Shown piece after piece: positions 44,289 through 52,632 of a stretch of 64,000 nt of DNA. The stretch is taken from contig LNGK01000006.1 in NCBI GenBank assembly GCA_001510575.1, positions 1,793,565-1,857,564 on the forward strand, read 5' to 3'. This DNA comes from Knoxdaviesia capensis (lineage: Eukaryota; Ascomycota; Sordariomycetes; Microascales; Gondwanamycetaceae). The position numbers and the translations under genes are program-made. The notes beneath the pieces were generated by a model that was given only the letters and a program-made list of their open reading frames with translations, made no database searches and was not told the DNA's origin. Positions within the stretch are counted from its first letter, which is position 1. Each line of letters begins with the position of its first letter.

Positions 44289-46904
44289 ATGGCTCCCCGT
44301 CAAGTGTCTCGAGTCTATCACAAACCACCTCCACCGCCAATCCGGAATTGCGGCCCGTACTCTAACGCGAACCCTCCCACCCCCGGTAACCCCGCCGCCG
44401 CTCGAACGCCAGTGATTCCTTCAAAAATCGGCACGCAGGCTCGTGAGGTTGCCGCCAAGGCTGTCGATGCAATGCCTAACAACGTCATATTTGGCACCGG
44501 CAAACGCACCCGAAAGGGGTCATCTATTCCCACCAGCGCGAAGCGTGTCAAGGTCGAAGACCTCCTTCCTCTACCCACCGTGTCTACCGACATCATGGAG
44601 ATCTATGTTTGTGGAAGAGGACATTGGGGCGAGCTGGGACTTGGTGAGACCATGTTCGACACATGGACTCACGTGTTGAATACCGAGCTTGACCCGTCCA
44701 ACCCCGCTTGCTGGCACATTCACCATATCGCCTGTGGCCCCTCCCACGTGGTGGCCCTGGACAATGATAACCGCATCCTCACCTGGGGAAGCGACGACTA
44801 CCATGCTCTCGGTCGAACGACCGGTCCCCCTGGGCATCCGCTGCAGTACTACCCCCAGCCGATAGACCTTGGCGATATCCCCAACACCGCCGTGTTTGCA
44901 AAGGCCGCCGCTGGTGAAGGCTGCAGTCTTGTCCTTACCACCGCCGGCGACGTATACGCATGGGGCACTTTCGTCGATCCCGAGGGCAATTGCATGTTCT
45001 CCTGGGACGGTGTTGACAACCTTGTCACCTTCCAGCCCTCCCCAACCAAGATCGAAGGCCTTCGGGATATTGTCGACATTAAATGCGGTGCGAACCATGT
45101 CATTGCTCTGAACCGCTCCGGCCAGGTGTTTACCTTTGGTCTCAGCGTATCACACCAGCTGGGCCGGCGGCTCTGGGAGCATGACATTGGTCTCACTCCC
45201 GGCCATGTCCCTGTGCCGAACCGCATCAGCAAGATTGGCGTCAGCTATGACGCCACCTACGCCACCGAGGCCAGGAATGTCCCAAGACAGAGCACCTGGG
45301 CCTGGGGCACGAATTCGAATGGCGAGGCCGGCCAACTGGCCCCAGACGGCTTCTTCCAGCGGCTGTTTATCGCGAATCCCAGCCGTATTCCCGAGCTAAT
45401 TGGCCATCCGGTGACTGCCGTGACTGGAGGCCAGTCGCACGTTGTTGCGCGGGCGACCAATCTTGACGGGTACTGGGCCTGGGGCAACATCTTTTTGGGC
45501 CAGACCGGGCTGGGCACCGTCGCGGACAATCTAGTCAAGCAGCAGCCGAACAACGTCGAAGGTCGTTTCATGGCTGAAGTCTACGCCAACACCAACTTTC
45601 CCCGCCCCGACATCTTTGGCGCTGGTGATTGCTTCATGCTGATGGCCATCGGCCAGCGAGTGTTCAGTTCCGGGCGCAACCACGTGGGCCAACTGGGCCA
45701 CGGCAACCTCGTCGTAGTGCGGGAAATGACCCAGATTACCAATCCCGTCTTGGCCAACAAGGACATCCTCTATGTGGGCGGTGGCTGCAACTACAGCATC
45801 ATCGGCACTCGCTACGTCCCGACTCCGCTAGCGCCTGGTGCTGCTGGGGCCCCTATTCCCGTTCCTGTGTTTGGTGGAATCCCGGCTGGTGCCGCTGGTG
45901 GTTTTGATGGTGGTCTTGATGGTAGTGGTGGTGGTGATGGTGGCGATGGTACCAATGGCGATGGCCCCGGCGATGGTTTTGCTGGTGGTATCGCCGGTGT
46001 CCCGGGTGGAGGTATCGGTGTGGCAGTTGCGGCCGCTGGGAAGACGGCCGCGCGCAGAACCAGAAGCGCGCCGGTGGCTAAGATGGCTACCGGGCCCATT
46101 CCAGGCCTTGCGCCTCTGGGAGCTGCTGCCATGGCTGGGATGGCCACCGGCCCGATCCCCGGTATTCCACCTCCAAGATTGGCGGCCGGGCGTGCCGCCA
46201 TAGCTAGAGCGGCCGACAAAGGAAAAGGCAAGGCCAAGGCCACCGACAATGGCAAGGGCAAGGCAGCGGAGACGTCGGCGACGGCGGCGGCGTCTGGCTC
46301 CTCCTCGACTCGACGCCGGCCGGCGTCCTCTAAACCCCGGTCTGCTTCCTCGGGCCGGGCTGCCCGGACTGCAGCCGGCCGAGCTGCGATTGCGCGAGCT
46401 GTGGGTGCCAAGGCCAAGGCTGGTGGTAGTGGCAAGGCCGCGACCCGGGCTTCTAGCAGGAGAACTGCATCTTCCAAGACTATGTCGGCGGCGTCGCCCA
46501 CTACGACTCGGCGCAAGCGCGCGGCCACTGCCACGGCGGAGCCTGCTGCCAGTTCGCCCAAGCGGGCGCGTTCCTCTACGGGCCGGGCAGTTGCCTCGTC
46601 GGTTCCTGCTGGAAATGACTCTGATAACGGGGAGGAGGATGACGGAGATGATGATGAAGAGGATGACGGTGAGGGTGACGAGGAGGACGACGGCGCTGAG
46701 TCGGATTCTCCCTCTACGTCGACCACGTCTTCTTCGTCCACGTCCACATCGTCCTCGCCTTCGGGTCCTCCCTCCGAGGATCTTCCGGGCGGTTCCTCAG
46801 GTTATTCCTCGTCCGATTCTACCCCCAGCTCGGACGGGATGGAGTTTGTGGAGGTAGAGAGTTATGAGGATGAGGAGGAGGACGACGAGGTTGAGTCGGA
46901 GTAA
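44289..46904 (+). CDS. RCC1-repeat protein with long basic then acidic tail
   Basis: Single-exon gene, 871 residues. Residues about 100-515 form an RCC1 propeller related to the Ran exchange factor Prp20/Pim1: IYVCGRGHWGELGLG, ILTWGSDDYHALGR, DVYAWGTFVDPEG, CGANHVIALNRSGQVFTFGL then HQLGRRLWEH, STWAWGTNSNGEAGQL, VFSSGRNHVGQLGHG. The blades diverge from the canonical motifs I remember (for example CGPSHVVAL and AAGEGCSLVL). After a Gly/Asp spacer the tail holds repeated MATGPIPG and AAGRAAIARA units, Lys/Ala/Arg-rich chromatin-binding-like sequence, then an acidic/Ser terminus. Canonical fungal RCC1 is near 500 residues without such a tail. It may be a paralogue acting on chromatin and not the essential RanGEF (inference). 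Confidence 0.85.
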   Translation: MAPRQVSRVYHKPPPPPIRNCGPYSNANPPTPGNPAAARTPVIPSKIGTQAREVAAKAVDAMPNNVIFGTGKRTRKGSSIPTSAKRVKVEDLLPLPTVSTDIMEIYVCGRGHWGELGLGETMFDTWTHVLNTELDPSNPACWHIHHIACGPSHVVALDNDNRILTWGSDDYHALGRTTGPPGHPLQYYPQPIDLGDIPNTAVFAKAAAGEGCSLVLTTAGDVYAWGTFVDPEGNCMFSWDGVDNLVTFQPSPTKIEGLRDIVDIKCGANHVIALNRSGQVFTFGLSVSHQLGRRLWEHDIGLTPGHVPVPNRISKIGVSYDATYATEARNVPRQSTWAWGTNSNGEAGQLAPDGFFQRLFIANPSRIPELIGHPVTAVTGGQSHVVARATNLDGYWAWGNIFLGQTGLGTVADNLVKQQPNNVEGRFMAEVYANTNFPRPDIFGAGDCFMLMAIGQRVFSSGRNHVGQLGHGNLVVVREMTQITNPVLANKDILYVGGGCNYSIIGTRYVPTPLAPGAAGAPIPVPVFGGIPAGAAGGFDGGLDGSGGGDGGDGTNGDGPGDGFAGGIAGVPGGGIGVAVAAAGKTAARRTRSAPVAKMATGPIPGLAPLGAAAMAGMATGPIPGIPPPRLAAGRAAIARAADKGKGKAKATDNGKGKAAETSATAAASGSSSTRRRPASSKPRSASSGRAARTAAGRAAIARAVGAKAKAGGSGKAATRASSRRTASSKTMSAASPTTTRRKRAATATAEPAASSPKRARSSTGRAVASSVPAGNDSDNGEEDDGDDDEEDDGEGDEEDDGAESDSPSTSTTSSSSTSTSSSPSGPPSEDLPGGSSGYSSSDSTPSSDGMEFVEVESYEDEEEDDEVESE

Positions 46905-48442
46905 GGCGGCGGGTGATTTGCCACCACAGATCCCCCGGGTAAAGTGGGCTGGGCCCCATTTTCCGGAACGGGGGGGTCCGGACTTGCCGAAAGGTTCAGT
47001 TCTTCTGTCTGTGGTGGTGACACAAAGAAAATGCCGGGAGTGTAGCTCAAGAAGGTGAGGAGATGAAGACGTGGTGGGTGGTACGACCTCTATAGCTGAG
47101 TCACGCCATATATACGAGGTGTTGAGAGGTGTTCAGGGGCGCATAGGGGTTCTTTTGTTCTTGTTTCTGGAGGGGATGTTTGGCGGCCGGGTATTCTGGG
47201 TGTGTGGGTGTGCCGTGTCTGGGAGCTGGTTCCGGTAGGACGGAGGAGAGAGTGTGTGTCTGCGTTTCTCATCCGTTCTTGTCTCTGTTCTTGTCTCTGT
47301 TCTTTTTGTCTTTCTGGTCGGTCTGCTATCTTCCTGTCGTTTCCGGTGGTTTCCCAGTGTGTCTTGTTTTCCTGTGCGGTCTGTTCTGTCTTCCAGAGTC
47401 GTGTTTTTCAGAGTCCCATGGAACTGCTTCTCCTATACGAATGGCAGGCTTCTGTTACGCTGTAGAATATCGCGAGAGCCCCCGTTTGGTCCGGTGAAGT
47501 GGGATTATATATCGCGAGTGTTTCTGCTTTTCTATGGCAGTCCATTGTTCGGTTAACTCTGCCTGTTGTCAAGTCCCGTATTTCGTGTTCCGTGAAGAAT
47601 CCATCCGGCCTCGGAGACGGACTCTTGGAAATACCGTGCATATAAAATCGATACCTCCCATAGTTTCCGTCCATCTAAACCCTCTCTGCTGGGGTAATAC
47701 TCCCGCAGAAAGAAAGAAATGCAGACGGCAAAGTATCAGCCCTGTGGGCCATTATAGCCCCACCGTGGTCCAATATATATATATGTATATATGTATGTAC
47801 TGACTTACCAATGTAGAAAGTAATGTGTAAGTGAGCCCCGGCGGCCGGGATATTTCCCAAGCGAGCAGAAAGGGGAGAGAGGATGGAGATTGGCTTGCGC
47901 TTTGCGTTCAGGCACATATAGTGCCGGCCGGGCTTTGTGTGTAAGTGTGTATGCGGGTATGTGTGCCGGTTGATCCACTACCACCCGGACCACGCGGGTC
48001 TGAAAGGGCTGGAGAAAAGCAGATGAAACACAGAAGAAATGCCTCCACGGACCAAAAGCTCTCTCTGCAGCTACGGCCGAGAAGTCCCCCTTGTTTCTCT
48101 GCAGTACGCAGTCACACCGGGGGCAGAGATATATGCAGTCGAGAATGGCCAGGTCCGTTTGCGGGTTTCCCAGATGGGGGGGGATACGGAAGGCCTGGTC
48201 TGCGGGGGTCCGTATAACAAATGAATAATATGCATGCCCCTGTTTGGTCCTGTGAGTAGAGCCGGAAGAAGTCCGCGTCGGCTGAGGTCGGGAATAGGAG
48301 GCAGGGTATGTAAAGCCTGAACAGAAGGATACATACCTACGCTCTTCCCACTGTCCACTGTCCACTGTCTCCCTCCACACGCCTTCCTCTCTCCCCTTCC
48401 TCTCCAGCCACCAGAACCCCCGATCCGGCCTACACCGACGCC
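46905..48442. other. Intergenic DNA, no gene recognised
   Basis: 3' flank of the RCC1-like gene and upstream region of the GMC oxidoreductase gene. The 3' end of this stretch (48345-48420) is C/T-rich. No gene supported. Confidence 0.45.
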
Positions 48443-50341
48443 ATGAAGCTCGTTCCGCTCCTGCTCTGGACTGCAGGCACCGCCACCGCGGCCTCCGACT
48501 ACGACTTCATCGTCGTCGGCAGCGGGCCCGGCGGCGGCCCCCTCGCCTGCGACCTCGCGCGCGCCGGCTTCCCAACCCTGCTGCTCGAAGCCGGCGCCGA
48601 CCTCGGCGCCGACCCCATCTACCGCGAGATCGCAAACTTCAACACGGCCGGCAACGACCCGCGCACGCGCTGGGACTTCTTCGTGCGCCACTCCGACGAC
48701 GCCGCGCGCGAGGCCCGCTTCGAGCACCTGACGTGGCGCACCGCCGAGGGGGAGTTCTATGTCGGCCTGCACCCGCCCGCGGGCGCCACGCAGCTGGGTA
48801 TCTACTACCCGCGCGCGGCGACGCTGGGCGGCTGCGCTATGCACAATGCCGGCGTGTGCACGCTGCCGGCGGAGGATGACTGGAATATCATCGTTAATAT
48901 GACGGGTGATGCGTCGTGGGACGCGGAGAATATGCGCAGGTACCTGATCAAGGTCGAGAATAACATGTACGTGGCGGACCGCACCGATGACCACGGCTTC
49001 GACGGTAAGTTGCTTTTCTCTCCCCCCGCATCCCACAGACATCAAGATTCCCACTGACCCTCTGCAGGCTGGATGTCCATCACCGCCGACGACTCTCGCT
49101 GGGCGCGCCAGCCGCAGTTCAAAGCCACGCAGATCGCCCTCTCACTGGCCAACCTGACCGGCCAGGACGCGGACACGCTGGTGGCCGACCTCGGCAAGGA
49201 CATCCTCGGCAGGTACGACAGCCCCGACACCTCCAACAGCTTCTACGCCATGGCCCAGCACGTCAACCGCGTCGGCCGCCGCTCCAGCCCCAACAACTAC
49301 ATCCAGGCCACCGTGGCCGCCGGCTACCCGCTGACCGTCAAGACCCACGCCTTCGTGTCGCGCGTGGTGTTCGACACCGAGTCCGGCCCGCAGCCGGTCG
49401 CCATCGGCGTCGATGTGCTCGAGGGCGAGTCGCTGTACCGAGCCGACCCGCGCCACGACCCGCTCGCCACCGCGCCCGACCCCGTGCGCTTCCTCGCCAA
49501 CCGCGAGGTCATCGTGTCCGGTGGCGCCTTCAACAGCCCGCAGATCCTCAAGCTCAGCGGCATCGGCCCCGCGGACGAGCTGGCCGCCCTCGACATCCCC
49601 GTGCTGGTCGACCTGCCGGGCGTCGGCGAGAACCTGGGCGACAACTACGAGGGCAGCCTGCTCGCGCTCGGCAAGACCCCCGTTGACGGCTCGCGCATCA
49701 CCGTGGTGTTCCGCACCGAGTCGGCCCCCACCGAGAAGCGCAACATCATGGCTTGGTGCGGCGTCTTCTCGTTTGAGGGCTTCTGGCCCGGCTTCCCCAC
49801 TGACTACGGCGCCAACCAGTACGAGTGCGCCATGGTGCACCTGGCCCCCAAGTCGCAGGCCGGCTCCGTGCGCCTCGTGACTGCCGACCCGCTCGACCCG
49901 CCGGACATCAACTTCCGCTTCTTCGAGCACCACGGCGACGCCGACCTGCAGGAGCTCGTCGAGGCTGCCGCCCTGCTGCGCGAGTCGTGGCAGGCGGCCG
50001 GCGACGACGTGCTGCCGTTCAACGAGAAACATCCGTGTCCCGGTACCCGCGCCGGCGCCGACTGCTCGGCACAGGAGCAGGCCACCTACTTCAAGGAACA
50101 GGCCTACTCGCACCACGCCACGTCGACCTGTGCCATTGGCGCCGACGACGACCCGCTGGCCGTGATGGACTCCAAGTTCCGCGTGCGCGGCGTCGTCGGC
50201 CTGCGTGTGGTCGACGCCTCGGCCTTCCCCGTTGTGCCAGGTGCATTCCCCGTGCTGCCGACTGCCATGATCTCGGCAAAGGCCGCCGAGGAGATCATTG
50301 CCACGGCGAAGGCTGCCGATGCTGCTGCCGAGAAGAAATAG
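48443..50341 (+). CDS. Secreted GMC (FAD-dependent) oxidoreductase
   Basis: FAD flavoenzyme of the glucose-methanol-choline family (CAZy AA3-like), oxidising an alcohol or sugar. The substrate is unknown. Exons 48443-49004 and 49068-50341 give 611 residues. Residues 1-16 (MKLVPLLLWTAGTATA) look like a signal peptide. The Rossmann FAD motif DFIVVGSGPGGGPLACDLAR and LLLEAG follow. The GMC signature regions are TLGGCAMHNAGVCTLP and NREVIVSGGAFNSPQILKLS then GIGPADEL. The C-terminal block has YSHHATSTCAIG (first catalytic His) and LRVVDASAFPVVPGAFPVLP. At the usual second catalytic His/Asn (G-N/H-P), this protein reads GAFPV, which may be a subfamily trait. A small cysteine-containing gene begins 281 bp downstream on the same strand. 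Confidence 0.93.
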
Positions 50342-50499
50342 GCGGCAGCGCCGGAAAAATGGGGGTCATATGAAGCAGATGCAGAAAATCAATCTTGCAC
50401 ATGTTCAAATATCCATAGTGACGGCGGCTAAAGTGGAGTGGACTTTTGCGTGACGCGAATGCTGTGCCGTGCATGATATAAAGCCGTTTATGGCTATAT

Positions 50500-50523
50500 C
50501 GTGTGTGTGTGTGTGTGTGTGTG
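50500..50523. repeat. (GT)n microsatellite
   Basis: GT dinucleotide run between the GMC gene and the next gene. Confidence 0.95.
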
Positions 50524-50622
50524 AAGTGTGTATATGTCAGTAAACTCACCATCTACGCAGCGCGTATCACTTCACTCGCCATCCACCACACCCACACTCA
50601 CCGCGTGTCCACCACCTCGACA

Positions 50623-51246
50623 ATGACCTCCTCCCCCTCTCTGCCCCTCCCCGCCTGCCACACGCCAGCCCACTGGACCCTCGTCAACGCGCAGTACACC
50701 AGCTGGCTCCCGCAAGACCAATGGCGCCCGGCCATCGACCTAATCCCGGTGCTCTCGTTCCAGGTCCGCACGGAGCCACTCGGCGTGGCGGCCGATTGCT
50801 ACGTGCAGCAGGTCGGCGTGCCGGCCCCAGACACCTGGTATCCGTGCACCAGCGAGGCCGATCTCGATCGGCTGCAGTTCCAGTTCCTCGCCGACGATCA
50901 CCACACGCTGGTGCTGCACGAGGCGTGGGAGTGTGTTGATGCGTGCTCTGGCCTGATGTAGGTGGCCCTCATAGCTGCTTGCTGCTGCTGCTGCTGTTGC
51001 TGCTGCTGTGTCCTCCTGTTTGTTGTGGCCCCAGACAAGACATCAAAGGGACAGCCAGACCCCCCGATATATCACTACTGACAGCCACAAACATCCGCCC
51101 TTCCCCCTCGCAGCTCCACGCAGAACGTCACCGGGACCACAGCACTGCTAGTCGACTGCACGCCACTCAGCGCCATCCAAGACCAGTGCATCAGCTCGGT
51201 CGCAGCACAGAACGTCACCGCCGTCGAGATCCCGGGGCCCGGATGA
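50623..51246 (+). CDS. Small cysteine-containing hypothetical protein
   Basis: Two exons, 50623-50957 and 51114-51246, join in phase to 155 residues. The donor GTAGGT sits exactly where the first frame would otherwise stop, and the acceptor is CTCGCAG. The sequence contains HTPAHWTLVNAQYTSWLP, six or more cysteines (CHTP, DCYV, YPCT, ECVDACSG, DCTP, DQCI), and two N-glycosylation-like NVT sites in the second exon. The layout recalls small secreted ascomycete proteins with an xPxxW start, but the first ATG gives no clear signal peptide, so an upstream exon may be missing or the protein is not secreted. The intron carries a CTG-rich repeat. Neighbour of the GMC oxidoreductase; shared control is only a guess. 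Confidence 0.6.
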
Positions 51247-51419
51247 TAAGGGCTTCAGATGCTGGGTTTGTTCCATTTTTCTTGCAAGTTCCCCGGTCTG
51301 GAAAAACAAATACTGTATATTGTACTATCGGTAAGGTCAAAGTTTTCTCCCCCCCCCTTGCACCGACAAGGATATCGAGAAGTATCTTTTTTATAGGGCT
51401 TTTAGCGCTACTTCTATGT

Positions 51420-52522
51420 GGGTCCTAGAACCGGCTAAACCCCCCCTCTACTTTATATATAGCCCTGATTCTCCGAGGTATTAACTGGATAAGTCGTTTA
51501 AGAAAGTCCTCTATAATGGCGTCCTATGCCCTACTAATATCCTCTCTAAGACGCTGAGTAGCGCCTGGACCTATATATCTATCCTGAGGTTATTTATTGA
51601 GGGTACGCTTGATTTCAGCCTAGACGTGCTTAATAGGGTTTAAATCTAGGCTATTTAGCGGCTATTCCATTATTATAATACCACGCCGGTCTAACTCTCC
51701 TCTTATATACTAAGAGCTATGCGCTAGAGCGTTATCTTACATAAAGATAACTCCCTCAGCGCGTCCCTCAGTATCTCCCTCAGCGCGTCCCTCAGTATCT
51801 CCCTTAGCGCGTCCCTCAGCATCTCCCTCAGCGGCGCCCTGCTCTTATATCTAAGCTTCAACGAGAGGGAGGATATGCTCATAGTACGCTAGTGAGTTAA
51901 TCCTCCCCTACGCCTTCTACTAGAAGACCTTTAGGCCTTTCTTCGTCCCTTAGAAAGATCCCCAAAGTATCTAACTAATAGCTCCTTTCGATTAAGTAAC
52001 GATATACGTCTTATTAATCTCTTTACTAGGACGACGCGTTATCTAAACCCTCCCCTTAGCTTTCCTATTCGCCTACGTTTCGTCTAACTATAAGACGCGT
52101 TTCTAGTTATTAACGGTCTAATAGAGGTGTTATCGAGTAAATTCGTATCGTTTTCGACGTGTTTCGGGTGATATAATAGGCTTAACTCGAGTAACGCGTC
52201 GTGAAAAACCGGCTTTTCGGAGGGCGTATCGGATAGCCTATATAGAATAAGAAAGCCTAAGACGAGGGGCGATCTCATCCCATTTTAGCTGTCTATTTTC
52301 TGTAGATTCTGAAATGAAGGCTATAATAGCTTGGACTTGATCAGGAGAGAGGATAGGGGGTCGTCCAGACCGTGGTAGGACGAATTCGCGGTTGATTTTG
52401 ATAGTATAACGGACTTGGTTTCGTGTAGCGCCTGTTTGGTCTTGGATCTGCCGATTGGAATGCCTAGTAGCATGAAGGAGTAGTATAGCGTATCTGACCT
52501 TTGAAGATAGGTGAGGTGCCAT
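51420..52522 (-). mobile_element. RIP-degraded Tc1/mariner-type transposase relic
   Basis: One minus-strand frame from ATG 52522 to about 51425 keeps transposase order. The N-terminal helix-turn-helix is intact (VRYAILLLHATRHSNRQIQD, RSGRPPILSPDQVQAII). Then come KAGFSRRVTRVKPIISPETR, the first catalytic region LDET, FMxDNALAH, and LDLNPIKHV. All in-frame stops I traced are TAG, mostly where Tc1 relatives have Trp (TGG) or Gln (CAG), as C-to-T RIP predicts. The third acidic residue of the DDE triad reads Lys (NPIK). The interval 51400-52250 is TA-rich and depleted in CA/TG, while 52255-52522 is not. No terminal inverted repeats were recognised, so ends are approximate. Dead copy. Confidence 0.85.
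51751..51842. repeat. 24-bp minisatellite inside the transposase relic
   Basis: Units at 51751-51774, 51775-51798 and 51799-51822, with a partial fourth to 51842, each CTCCCT(C/T)AGCGCGTCCCTCAG(T/C)AT. On the transposase strand the 24-bp unit is in frame and reads as repeated EGDTEGRA-type peptides, lying between LPLVEA and VIFM. Confidence 0.9.
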
Positions 52523-52523
52523 G

Positions 52524-52632
52524 TTGGTTGGTAGGTAGGTAGGAAGGAAAGAAGGAAGTTGGTTGGTTGGTAGGTAGGTAGGAAGGAAAGAAGGAAGTTG
52601 GTTGGTTGGTTAGTAGGAAGAAGAAGAAGAAG
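52524..52632. repeat. 35-39 bp tandem repeat next to the transposase start
   Basis: Two near-identical copies of (TTGG)n(TAGG)nAAGGAAAGAAGGAAG at 52524-52558 and 52559-52597, then a partial third and (GAA)n. It begins two bases upstream of the transposase ATG. Confidence 0.9.

Noticed and set aside
48071..49054. Minus-strand 327-codon frame over the GMC gene start
   Set aside because: Antisense shadow of GC-rich coding sequence; the plus-strand GMC protein is unambiguous.
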